The notes under the pieces were generated by a model. The model saw only the letters and a program-made list of their open reading frames with translations. It did not search any database and was not told where the DNA came from. This document shows, one piece after another, positions 45,889-57,818 of a stretch of DNA of 64,000 bases. Made by a program: the position numbers and the translations under genes. The DNA is from Myoxocephalus aenaeus (Eukaryota; Chordata; Actinopteri; Perciformes; Cottidae). The stretch is from contig JBAMJR010000350.1 in the NCBI GenBank assembly GCA_038501785.1, positions 1,630,001 through 1,694,000 of the forward strand, in the 5' to 3' direction. Positions within the stretch are counted from its first letter, which is position 1. Each line of letters begins with the position of its first letter.

Positions 45889-46039
45889 AGTGAGTCGGCT
45901 TTCAGGCTGCTCAGCGGAGTCTCGGGCTGGGTTGAGTCTCCACGGTTCTCATGTAGTGTTCAAGTACCGCCTCCTGCTCGGAGCTCTCCATCAGTCAGAC
46001 TCTCGTGTTTTCTCAGCACCAGCGGATCAACGGAAGAAA

Positions 46040-46663
46040 ATGGCAGAAGCAGCTCCAGCTCCAGCGGCCGCGCCGGCCAAAGCAGCCAAGAAGAAGGTGT
46101 CCAAGCCGAAGAAGGCTGGTCCCAGCGTGGCCGAGCTCATCGTGAAAGCTGTGGCCGCATCCAAGGAGCGCAGCGGCGTGTCTGCTGCCGCCGTGAAGAA
46201 GGCTCTGACCGCCGGAGGATACGACGTGGACAAGAACAAGTCCCGCGTCAAGACCGCCATCAGGAGCCTGGTGACCAAGGGGACTCTGGTCCAGACCAGG
46301 GGGACCGGGGCCTCCGGCTCCTTCAAGATGAGCAAACAGGCGGCCGACAAGCCGGAAAAGAAAGTCGCTCCCAAAGCCAAGAAGCCCGCAGCGAAGAAAC
46401 CCGCAGCGGCCAAGAAGCCCAAAGCAGCGGCAGCAAAGAAGCCTGTGGCCGCCGCAAAGAAGTCCCCGAAGAAGGCCAAGAAGCCCGCAGCAGCGGCCAA
46501 GAAACCCGCAGTGGCCAAGAGCCCCAAGAAGGCAGCCAAGAGCCCCAAGAAGCCCACCAAGAGCCCCAAGAAGGTGGCGAGGAAGGCCCCCGCAGCCAGG
46601 AAGACCCCCGTCAAGAAGGTCGTCAAGCCCAAAGCCAAGAAAGCAGCACCCAAGAAGAAGTGA
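46040..46663 (+). CDS. h1: Histone H1 (linker histone)
   Basis: Binds linker DNA at the nucleosome entry and exit and compacts chromatin. The 207-residue intron-less protein starts at the only in-frame ATG (46040); the open frame extends upstream without another Met. Layout: an Ala/Pro/Lys N-tail; a winged-helix globular domain from about residue 27 to 99 (GPSVAELIVKAV, GGYDVDKNKSRVK, GTGASGSFK); then a long Lys/Ala/Pro tail with four SPKK motifs, targets of cyclin-dependent kinases. The stem-loop at 46701-46716 shows it is a replication-dependent H1. The length fits fish H1 of about 200 residues. Confidence 0.98.
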   Translation: MAEAAPAPAAAPAKAAKKKVSKPKKAGPSVAELIVKAVAASKERSGVSAAAVKKALTAGGYDVDKNKSRVKTAIRSLVTKGTLVQTRGTGASGSFKMSKQAADKPEKKVAPKAKKPAAKKPAAAKKPKAAAAKKPVAAAKKSPKKAKKPAAAAKKPAVAKSPKKAAKSPKKPTKSPKKVARKAPAARKTPVKKVVKPKAKKAAPKKK

Positions 46664-46700
46664 GCTGCTCTCAGGCTGAACCACCAACGCTCCTATAAAA

Positions 46701-46716
46701 GGCTCTTTTAAGAGCC
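46701..46716 (+). promoter_or_regulatory. Histone 3' stem-loop (H1)
   Basis: GGCTCTTTTAAGAGCC, followed by the purine element TAAGAGCTGT at 46731-46740 for U7 snRNP pairing. Confidence 0.95.
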
Positions 46717-47190
46717 ACCCACACCGTCTTTAAGAGCTGTTTCCTCCTGATTATTGGCATTAACAACAGACCCAATAATAACCTTTTAAATGAGAAGTTA
46801 AGAGGAGCAAGACAAGTTAACAATGGTTATTGTTACAATTTGTTTCATCAAATGAGGAAAACAAAGTATTTCTATACCTAAGATCCATTAATAGCCAACG
46901 AGACAACATTGTTACATGTTAATTGGCTTTATTGCTGTGAGGGACAGTATGATATTTAATTTTCAACTTGGTTTTAAGTTAAATTGATATATGGATATCG
47001 TAATTTCTCAAATCCAGTTCAAACTGAATGCGAGTGAATCACTGACCAATGTGCTGCAAAAAGCCTCAAGTCTGAAACCAAATCTTACTAATAAGAGCAA
47101 TCAAATAATGATTGGCCCATAGTTGTGAATATAGAGATAATCATAAGGACTAAATGTGACCTCAGTTTATTGAGATAATAGTGATAATAC

Positions 47191-47298
<108 letters not shown>

Positions 47299-48009
47299 CC
47301 ATACAATCATATGTAATACCTTAATTGTTATTCACTGACTTCTAATGTTACACTGTAAATAAAAGTAACATTGTGTGGACCAACTGTCATCACTGGTCAT
47401 TGCAATTTAAGTCCAACTTACTTCATATTATCCCTCAAAACCAGATCTCAATTAACACATTTAGTGGCAGGATGCCTTCAGTATCAACTGAACTTCAAAG
47501 TTTACTGAGAACATATGTTCAGATGAGTAATAAGATATTTTATTTAAACTAGATTTTAAAAATAAAAATGAAAATCTTATAAAATAATCTTAGCTGGCAT
47601 TTTATACAACTTCCCCATTAGAGTCATGGCAGGATGTGTAATTGCTCATTTTCCTTCATTATATCCTGAAATCAACTATTTCTCTCTGATATAATTTTTT
47701 CTAGTTTTCATAAAAGAGTTTATAGTAAAGTAACTTTACATGTATGTTTAGTATTTCACAGACCCGATGGCCACCAGCAGGTTTTTGATCTCCAGATGTC
47801 AGACACCCAGACAACATCAAAGATGAAGCGCCGCTATGCAAGAGAGGTGCGTTAAGATCTCAGAGGACGAGCGCTGAAGGATATAAACTGTTGTGCAGCA
47901 GAGGGAGCTCTCTGACCAGATGAGAGGCCTTCAAGGCCCCACACCACCAGAGCTGAGTTTTAGAGCACACACTAGGGGAGGGGATTTAAAACACATTCTT
48001 TCTTCTTAC

Positions 48010-48070
48010 GGGAGGTTTGTTGTTCTAATTCTCACTTGAAGTGTGAGAGGTTCAAATCCCAGACGAGCCC
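48010..48070 (+). pseudogene. tRNA-Pro-like relic
   Basis: The segment ends GGTTCAAATCCCAGACGAGCCC, close to the T-arm and acceptor 3' strand of vertebrate tRNA-Pro. It is preceded by an anticodon-type stem CTCAC/GTGAG enclosing a 7-base loop TTGAAGT. The variable region is shortened and the D-arm and 5' acceptor strand are degraded. It could be a tRNA pseudogene or a tRNA-derived SINE head. The loop would present GAA rather than a Pro anticodon. Confidence 0.5.
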
Positions 48071-49559
48071 TGCATTTAACCTCTGTGGTTCAAAGGGAAA
48101 GATCCAGGACACACACATGACCGAGCCAACCTTCTGTTGCAGCATACAGTTTACACAAAGCTAATAACTTTAACGCTTTCATTGGACTTCACTGGACAGC
48201 AGTTCCCATTCAATGTGATCAGGATTTCCTGAACACATTGATCAATGAGGTTGTGCACTCAACATAACACATTGATGTCTATCGTGTATGCAGATTGCTA
48301 TGTGAAATCTTCACATAGCCTAGTACAAATATGTTAGAAAGGCCACGTCAACATACAGTAAGACACATAATTGTATACAATAAGCTATAATTATGTAACT
48401 AAAACCAGCCCTGAGAACCCACACTCAACTTCTCCTCACCCCCTCTTCTCTCCGACTACACTGATAGTTGCAGATTCCATAATGAGGAACATCTGTTTCC
48501 TTAACGCACCAACATCCTGGGAGAGCTGCATGCCTACTCTCCTCCACACCCTGTAGCTCGTCTGAAAGTGAGCTCTCTCTTGAATAAGTCCTTCATTCTA
48601 AATTATTTTATTGAATCCACCTTCCCCTTCTTTTGAGGAGTTAATCACCCGGTCTAACTCAATTTGTGGAGATATTTTGGACTCTGTTTCTCAACTTAAA
48701 AACTTAAAAACTACAATTCAACCCCCGGCTCAACAACGACACCTGTGCTATGAGGAAACTGTGTTGAAAAAAAAAAAAAAAAAACATGTGTCATGATGAA
48801 AAGCTGTCTTGTTAATTATCAGCAATATGTTAAGCAGCAGGGGCTCAATACTTATTCTCCCATTATTTCCAGAAATGTCCATTCTCATTTGTATCATGTG
48901 ACACGGTCTATACAGCAAATGGTTATGTTCTCTCCTGCTTAGACATGCAGCAGTGCATCTCATTATTAAAAAAACAAATTACATATGACGCAACTGTTCT
49001 AAATAAATTCCACCCTATTTTCATTCTGATATGTTGTCCTTTTAAGTAACAACTTAATGGATACATTGAAATTGGCCTATAGCACTGAGTCAGCTCTACT
49101 TAAAGTCTTATTTAAAGTTATGTAATGTTATTTTTTTGTACAGCACTTTTTTTTAAGTGCTTTAGAAATAAACTGTATTTGATTTGATAAGATACATAGA
49201 TAATGGTGACCACCAGGGGGTGCTGTTGGACTATACATGATGTGGAGCATCAAGTTACTACATCAGCCGTTTAAAGTTGTGTATTACATATCTAAGCTGC
49301 ATGTAACTACAGCTGTGGACAACTGCACATCCGATTTTTATATTTTTTTAAATCTGAGTTTCTCAACTACAGGGTGATGCAACATTACATCAGTGGAGGA
49401 CCCCTTAAGCTTATGGAGCTAATTATAACTACTGAATACGTACAGTATTATACATTATACAGTGTTTTGCTTACATACATTTCCAACATAAAATGGAAAT
49501 AGCCCGGCAAAGTACAAGTGCCTCATTAAGTTACAGTTATTGAGTTCATGTAACACTAG

Positions 49560-50300
49560 GCCTCTTCCATGCCTCCACGGCGCACTTCCATGGTTGACCA
49601 GAGTCTTTTATTTTGAAAGCAGAGGAAGTAGTTGTTGGCAGGGAATCGACTGTCAACTATCGTTGCGTTGTCGTGCTATCCAGCTAGCTACTTAGCTGGT
49701 TAGCTCGTTTGAACCACAATCCAACATCTGAAGAGGGGGTCAGGTGAGATTGCACATATGGGCAACGTTACGTCCCCTAAGTGATCTCGTTGGTTTTACG
49801 ACCGTCAATAATAGTTTCCGGCGACATTGAACCAGCGACGGTAACGTTGGCTAGTTAGGTAGCGTTAACTTGAGACCCAATGAAGGCAAATATCGGCGAT
49901 TTTAATTTCTTTTCAGCGATTTTAATTGCACATTCGATTGAAACAGAGCTTGCAGTTTGTTATAAAGTCACACTTAGTCACTTTTTGTTCTATAGTTGAC
50001 ATTCTTGAGCAGCAAACGACGGGGAGATTAGATTAGCCAGACGGACAGCTTTAGCTTCCCTCTTCCTGTTGCCAGGCAACAGACGCTCCGCTAGGCGTCT
50101 GGGGTAAAGCCTGTAATTACATTAGTGGAGCAAAACCACGCGTTGTCGTCACTTGATCGCATGGCAACCTATTTAGCTCATGTCCTTCATTTATCATATC
50201 GCTATCCTAAAAGATCTGAAATATTAAAGTGCCCTTTCCTGTCTGTCGGTGTCCGTGTGTGTGTCTTCTTTGAGCTCGTGTCAGGATCTCCAGGAGCACC
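49560..50300 (+). other. bbs2 promoter region and probable 5' UTR exon
   Basis: The stretch 49560-49743 has CCAAT-like sequence and ends with GGGGGTCAG|GTGAGA at 49743. An acceptor-like CGTGTCAG ends at 50284, 16 bases before the bbs2 ATG. This suggests one short non-coding exon and a 541-bp leader intron. It is inferred from splice motifs. Confidence 0.45.
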
Positions 50301-53300
50301 ATGTTGGTCCCTATATTCACACTGAAACTGAACCACAAGATTAACCCTCGCATGGTGACTGTTGGGAAATTTGATGGAGTCCACCCATGCCTTACTGCAG
50401 CCACACAGGCTGGAAAGGTGAGGGAAATAACACATGTCCACTGCTGCAACACCATTTTGTTGAATTCGTTATACGCAGAAAGTATGTTGCAGAGCATGGT
50501 TGCTGTCTTAGTCCATGAACATTCTTCCAACTTTGATTTTCTCAGTTAATCGTCCCACTTTACTTGCCTGGCAACCACTTTAGAGTACTTCACCACATGT
50601 CTCCTCGACTTACGCTCATTACAGCACTTAATCACTTTTGATTATAGAATACCTTTCTTTCTTCTACTACTCACTATAAGTCATGTACACTATATTTCCA
50701 CCTCATGCCCTGAATTCACTCTGTTTCTCTCTGTCAGGTTTTTATCCATAACCCTCATGCTCGTGGTCAAAGACCTGTGGCCCACCGCCTGAGCCAGAGC
50801 ACACAAGACTCTGACATCTCGCTCCTCAACATCAACCAGGCAGTCACGTGTCTGACGGCAGGAACGCTGGGACCAAACACCACTGGGGACACGCTGTTGG
50901 TGGGATCCCAGACCAACCTGCTGGCCTATGATGTCCATGACAACACTGATATTTTCTACAGAGAGGTGAGTGTTGAAGAGGTAGCTCTTTCCGGGAATGA
51001 AGTCTAAGACAATGGAACAATGAAAAGTGTATATTGGTTAAATGCATAGAGGTTACGGTGAACCAAACACACGTGCGTTGTTGTAAAATGTCTGCTTAAC
51101 TCTTAGGGGAGCAGTGTGTAGGATGGAGGGGGATTTATTGGCAGAAATGTATTATCTTTTAGAATTAAATTTAAGATATTATTGATTATGTAAAATGGCC
51201 TGAGAGGCCTCGCCGCAAGTTATCTATCAGATCTCTTCCGCAGATCCTCGAATGTGTCGTTCCTTGTTGTTCCAAGGAAAAATTATCCCAATGGCTTCAA
51301 CCGTGCTGCTATTAAAGAAATTGGCCAAATTTCCGTGTTGTAACATACACAACCATGTTGCAATGACCACAAGTTATTTGTGATGACTGGGCTTTGGTAA
51401 GTGTCAGTCTATGAGAAGATAAGTACAGTATATACATGAAACTATAATATGTTAATGATATATTAATGAGTTTAAATTAAAAAGAAAATATTATTGGAAA
51501 AATATCATATCAAACATCTTTGCATCTATGCTGTTTGTGTCGAACTGAATACTTAAAAGACACAAGAAAAAGCGTAATTATGGTTCAAGCTGTCGACATG
51601 TTGTGCAGCACAGTATTCCATCTCACCTTGTTTCTGTTTCTTCTGGGTGTGGCTGCAGGTGACGGATGGGGCCAACGCCATCGTGTTGGGGAAACTCGGG
51701 GACATCCCGAGACCTCTTGCCATCATTGGAGGGAACTGCGCTTTACAAGGCTTTGACTATGCTGGCAATGACCACTTTTGGACAGTAAGCAACATTTTAA
51801 TATCAGTCTTACATTCAAGAGGTTGGTTTCATTGAATAACAATGCAACGCACAACTCACGAGACAGTGACACAAGTAACTAGTTTGATTAACGGCACATC
51901 TCCATGTGTTATGTCTCTGCAGACCCAGCCCATTTCTAACATTCCCTGTCAAAATAAATAACTCTTTGTGCGAATCAACTAAATGAATGTGTTAATGAGG
52001 TGTCTTGTCTTTAGGTGACTGGCGATAATGTCAGATCTCTGGTATTATGTGACTTCACTGGGGATGGAAAAAATGAGGTAAGTCCTGACAGGCTGGCATG
52101 CTGTGTTGTTGCTCCGTCTGATTCCAGAGCTTCGTCGCACATCTTCCTCCTGTCTCTCTCTCTCCCGTCCACGACATCGCTCTCTACTTTGAAAATGTTA
52201 ACAGTTGTGTCTGAACTATAGACACAAGTTCAATGAAAGATTCATTCATATCGACATGATCATTTTTTTGATTGAAACAAATTCAGTCAGCTATTGTTTT
52301 TACAGCTTCTCGTCGGATCGGAGGACTTTGACATCAGAGTATTCAAAGAGGACGAGCTTGTGTCTGAGATGACTGAGAACGAGGTAAATGGATGCGATGT
52401 GTTCCACTTTTTCTAAGCGTGTTGACTCCCGAGAAAATCCATCAAAACTAACAACAGTGTGTTGTTCTTTTTTTACCTTAAATTATGTGTTGTACAAGGG
52501 ACAGTCAGCAATAACACTTGAACTCATCATTGCACTGTTACTAGTTTCCCCTCTGTCCTTCTCCCGACAGACAGTAACGTCACTGTGCCATATGCATGGC
52601 AGCAGGTTCGGCTATGCCCTGGCCAACGGCACTGTGGGAGTTTACGACCGCACTGCCCGCTACTGGAGGATTAAGGTACCGGAATAATTCATGATAATGT
52701 CGTCTTGGAATAGACGACATTACCTTATACCTAATACCTTATTGGAAAAAAATAGGTATTAGCAAATGCCAGTGTTGTAATCAAGACCACCTAAACCGAG
52801 ACCAAGTCATGATCATCGAGTTCTTCAAAACAGTGTTAACAATTAAAATCTTTGGCACTTAGTGGGTGTAGTTGTTATCATTGTTTCCATCAGCCTTTTC
52901 CCTCTGAAAGCCTTAGTTCTGTTTATTCTAAGTCTGTAGAACAACCCTTATCATGCAAGCTGTCCGATATCTCGTTGTATGTCCCTAACTATTTCAGTCT
53001 GTTTTAACTTATTGACTCTCTTTAAGGGCCATTTGACTTTAAATGTAATGTGTCTCCATTTCCTTTTCAATAATGTTTTTTTTTTCTCACTCTCCAATCA
53101 GTCTAAGAATCATGCAATGAGCATCCATGCCTTTGACCTGAATGCTGACGGGGTGGTGGAGCTCATCACTGGCTGGTCCAATGGAAAGGTCAGCTCACAT
53201 CCCAGCAGGCCTGGCGTTTAGGGACAACCTCTCACACTTCAGGAAATGCCATTTGTAATTAGATTTACCAGTCTTTAATTTCTACTGTATCTTTAGTTTG

Positions 53301-55105
53301 TCTTCAGTGTTGATCACGTTCTCCTTTTATTTCAGATTGATGCTCGTAGTGACCGCACAGGCGAGGTCATTTTTAAAGACAACTTTTCCTCTTCTGTGGC
53401 CGGAGTGGTGGAGGGAGACTACAGGTTGGATGGACAGATACAACTTATCTGCACCTCCACAGAGGGAGAAGGTATGCTGTTTAGCTGTCTGCCTGTATGA
53501 CATTTAGGAAATGGTTGAATAGAGGCCATCCTGTGTGTACCTGGATGAATGTTTTTACAAATATCTGTAAAACACTGTGTGTGTTTCTTAGTGCCCTTTC
53601 TCATCAATGCTAATATCCCACTAACGCCCGACCAACCATCAGAGGAAGGAGAGTGTGTGTGTTTGTGCATATTCCCATACTTTTTAGTTGACCCAAATTA
53701 CTCATTGTTGCTAAATTCAATGGAGATTTTTTTAGAATTTTATTTGTGGTGCATTTTTGATTCTCTGACCTTTTTTGATCGAGTGCAACTAGCCGTCATT
53801 ACGTCCACTTCCTGTGTACTTCAGTTCATCTGGAGATACCTAAAACAAACAACACCCACATACTGTCAGCTTCAACTGTACTATAAGCTTAATTTAGACA
53901 TATCATCCAAACCTGCTGAACATGATTTGAGAGATCTGACCATTTAAGCTTGGATAAGAATGTCATCAGTGTTGTAAATGGTGTGTATCTTGTAGTCCGT
54001 GGTTACCTGCCAGCCAGTAAAGACCTGAAAGGGAATCTCATGGACTCCAGTGCTGAACAGGATCTCATTAGAGAGCTCAGCCAACGCAGACAGAATCTGT
54101 TGCTGGAGCTACGCAACTATGAAGAAAATGCCAAGGTACATGTATCTATTATTATGTATTATTGTATACTCACACAGATGAGCAAAATCCCTTCTAAAAA
54201 ATAATTTCCTTCATCATTTTATTCTTGTCATAATTCTGCTGCATCGCTGTTTGTTTCAGAGATAGCAGACTTCATACAGATAATCACAAGGTTCTTAATT
54301 GACATGGGGCTGTATATTAATTTATATGCTAACATCCACACAAACTGTACTATTGTTCCAGGGTGTGTCAGAGACAAACAGTGGGATTGGTGTCATACCA
54401 GCCAACACTCAGCTCCAGACAGCGCTGTCAGTGAGACCTGCTACAGAGGCTCAGAAAGCTCATGTAGAGCTCAGCATTTCAACACCAAATGGTAGCGTGT
54501 ACTAGGACTGAGGCTGAGAATGTCAAGCATGTCAAGGACGGGGTAAATAAGTCCCTGACCCTCTTCTTTATCCTCTCCAGAAACCATCATTCGTGCAGTG
54601 CTAATCTTTTCGGAGGGGATATTTGAGGGGGAGAGTCACGTTGTCCACCCAAGCGCTCAGAACCTGTCCGGCTGTGTCCGAGTCCCCATTGTCCCCCCAA
54701 AGGACATACCAGTAGATCTGCACATCAAAGCCTTTGTTGGAGGGAAAACTAGGTAGGATGTGTGAGTAAGTAAAGGATGTCTGCTGGCGTGTATTCATTG
54801 CATTTTTCTCACCATATAATTAACCACCTTCTCTGCACTTCATTCTCTTTGTCTTCTCCAGCACCCAATTCCATGTGTTTGAAATCACTCGTCAGCTACC
54901 TCGTTTCTCCATGTATGACATCACAGTTGACTCCTCAGCTGCTCCGCCCACTGGAAGGGTCACCTTCAGCATCAACGACCGACCGCAGAGGGTAGGCTGT
55001 CAGTGTTTGTGATGTCCAAGGCAATAACATCCTGATATATGTTTGCTAATTAAAATCCTTAAGTAATGTATGCAATTGTTGTTGCATGTGCGTGTGTGTG
55101 TGCGT

Positions 55106-55171
<66 letters not shown>

Positions 55172-57019
55172 GTGGTGATGTGGCTGAATCAGAACTTCTT
55201 GCTTCCAGAAGGAGTAGACAGCCCAGACATCACTTTTAATTCTCTAAGAGCAGGGGGACTGTTGTCCATCAGTATGGCCAGTAATGGACAGGTACCAACA
55301 CACAACAACAATTATATGTTGATCTATATTATGGCTGAATTTTGACTGTAAATATGTTGTTCTAAAGTGAGCAAAACATTGATGTTAGTTTACATGAAGT
55401 TACAATAGCTACTGACATATCCTTTTAAAATAAGATGCTTAATTAATCATCAATTTGCCCGATCAGATCACTCTGAGTACCGATGACATTGACTTGGCAG
55501 GAGATCTGATCCAATCACTTGCCTCCTTCCTGGCAATAGAGGACTTGTCAGCAGAAGCAGACTTCCCCGGATACTTTGAGGAGCTACACACTACACTCAC
55601 TGAGGTTCGGCTTTGAAATCTCTCTTGTCAAAAACATTTCATGCCGTCTATTCCACTAATATTCCAAGACATATCATCCATCCATCCCCACATGTATATT
55701 GACCTGTACATGAACTTATCCAACTGCACCCTACGTAAAAGGCTTGTCAAGGCTGAGAGAAGTCAGCACATGAGCAATTCATTCTTTATTTGTCAGGAGA
55801 GAGAATGTAGTTGTTGTTATTGTTGTAGCTGTGGTTTCATATTGAGTCCTACATATCTGCTTGCCAGGTGGATGAGTTCCACTCTGTCCATCAGAAGTTA
55901 ACTGCAGCCATGGCCGACCACTCCAACTACATCAGGAACATGCTGGTGCAGGCAGAGGATGCTCGCCTTATGGGCGTCATGTGAGTACACATGATACAAA
56001 TACAGTAAATTGAACTGATCCCATTTATAATCCTTGTCAAATACTATATGTGATATACAAGCAACACATAGACAATGCTTTGAACTCTCTGTTAGAGATC
56101 TTTTTCAGGAGACATATTGAAGTGGATAAAAAAAACATGGTTGCATGCAATTTAGGTCAGCCACTTCCAGAGCTGTACTATTGTGCATGTTTGTTTAAAG
56201 GCATCAAATAGAAAATGCCATCAGCCTCACCTACCACCCAAATTGCAACAATAAAAAGGAAGTTGAAAATTGGCATAGTTTCCCTTAAATGTTACCATGA
56301 CAATTCAAAATGTCTGTTGGGAAAACGCTGAACTAGTGATTTATAAAACAAAAGAACGACTGTATCAAAAGCATGAAGAACAAACACACAGTTGCAAATG
56401 TATTAGGTACACCTAGCTAAACCTAATAGTGCTACATTAAATCCTTCCTTCATGAATGCTATAATGTACAGGTTTATTGAAACTGTTTTTAGAGAGGTGG
56501 TGACACAACTTGATGGATATTTTGGATTCTGCTGACTTGTATTCTGTTATAATGAAAGGTGATTCTCATATTGAATGCACCCTCATTGATATAAACGTGA
56601 TGGACAACATATTAGAAACTTGGACTTTGAATACAACACTTTACAATCCAACCACACCACAAAACTCCAGAATGACCCCAACATTGAATCATCACCTCTC
56701 AAAAACAGTTTCAACAAAAACTTGGAACTGAGTGTGTATTTCCCCGTAGATATTGATAATACTGATATCAATCTTTTCTCTTTGCCCACACAACCAAACC
56801 GACTCACTGTTTCTCTTCCTCTTTTCCCCATACTGTATCTGTGATGTTCTCCCTTTCCCTCTGTAGGACAACGATGAAGAAGCGTTACAGAGAGCTGTAC
56901 GACCTGAACAGGGATCTGATCAACGAGTATAAAATCCGGTCTAACAACCACAATGCATTACTTGCCTGCCTCAAGTCTGTCAACCAGGCCATACAGCGGG
57001 CTGGTAGACTCCGAGGTAG

Positions 57020-57084
<65 letters not shown>

Positions 57085-57446
57085 ACACACACACTGTAAC
57101 AACCACAATTCCTTAACAACTACCTATGTGTAAGAAACAAGATGTGCATGTCAGGGATTGCCTGGGTCAATAACTATTATTGTATCCGGGCAGGTTGTTG
57201 GATGTAGTTCATGCGTGTTGCTGGTCCAGATGTTGGCTCTCTCTAGTGGTGATTGGACAGTTTCCCAAAGTTTTTGCACACAATGTGAATATTCAAAGGT
57301 TTGCTGATGTTGGTGAGGGACTACAAATGCTTTGCAGAGTACTTGAATATGGCTCACACTAGCTACCAGACTGGAAAGCCTCTGTTTCAGTGACTCCTAA
57401 AGATTTGGCTCTGAGCTGTAGCTGTCATAACGTAATGGTTACAAAC

Positions 57447-57515
<69 letters not shown>

Positions 57516-57818
57516 TCAATAATAACAGAGTATGTAGGCCGGATCCTTAAGAATACAACAAAACAGGCATTGTAATATGGCTCTCACTATCAAATGGCAA
57601 TGCACAGAGCTTAGAAGCTTAAAGGCATTTCCTCTATGCGTTGTTACAACTTGCATACCTGTCTTGTTTCCTCATATTAATCTGCCTGTCACTATTCCTC
57701 CTCACCTTCAGTCGGCAAGCCCAAGAACCAAGTGATCTCTGCCTGCCGAGACGCCATCAAGAGCAATAACATCAGCGCACTCTTCAGGATCATGAAAGCT
57801 GGCACTGCATCCTCCTGA
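50301..57818 (+). CDS. bbs2: Bardet-Biedl syndrome 2 protein (BBSome subunit), complete
   Basis: Core subunit of the BBSome, the coat-like complex that moves membrane proteins in and out of cilia; its N-terminal beta-propeller packs with BBS7. Seventeen coding exons: 50301-50417, 50738-50965, 51659-51784, 52015-52077, 52306-52383, 52571-52675, 53102-53188, 53336-53471, 53996-54135, 54362-54491, 54581-54752, 54862-54991, 55172-55291, 55467-55604, 55868-55980, 56867-57015 and 57712-57818. They total 712 residues, against 721 in human. Strongly conserved stretches are INQAVTCLTAG, AIIGGNCALQGF, LLVGSEDFDIRVFKED, FKDNFSS, SAEQDLIRELS, VPIVPPKD, DDIDLAGD and the C-terminus KPKNQVISACRDAI. All junctions are GT/AG and in phase. 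The coiled-coil around DLIRELSQRRQNLLLELR is present. Exon 13's acceptor directly abuts a (GT)n run. Confidence 0.98.
52696..52721. repeat. 10-bp perfect inverted repeat in bbs2 intron 6
   Basis: AATGTCGTCT and its complement AGACGACATT around a 6-base loop. A second inverted pair, TACCTAATACC/TAGGTATTA, follows at about 52729-52760. Confidence 0.8.
55087..55169. repeat. (GT)n microsatellite at bbs2 exon 13 acceptor
   Basis: About 40 GT units with a few CG interruptions at the left, running straight into the acceptor TGTGTAG at 55165-55171. There is no ordinary pyrimidine tract between the repeat and exon 13. Confidence 0.95.
57022..57082. repeat. (GT)n microsatellite after bbs2 exon 16
   Basis: About 30 GT units beginning seven bases after the exon 16 donor (GAG|GTAGGG). 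Confidence 0.95.
57451..57512. repeat. (TA)n microsatellite in bbs2 intron 16
   Basis: About 30 TA units in the last intron of bbs2. Confidence 0.95.

Noticed and set aside
45890..46039. N-terminal extension of H1 by 50 residues
   Set aside because: No in-frame ATG lies upstream of 46040, and the extension does not resemble any H1 tail.
46013..46687. Long minus-strand ORFs (224 and 208 residues) opposite histone H1
   Set aside because: They are antisense shadows of the repetitive Lys/Ala/Pro codons of H1, with low-complexity Leu/Gly or Phe/Ala content and no domain.
50202..50530. Minus-strand ORFs over bbs2 exon 1
   Set aside because: They are shadows of the bbs2 exon and intron; the plus strand matches BBS2 exactly at the start.
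53549..53947. 132-residue plus-strand ORF within bbs2
   Set aside because: It lies in intron 8; the bbs2 frame joins 53471 to 53996 with GT/AG sites and conserved protein on both sides.
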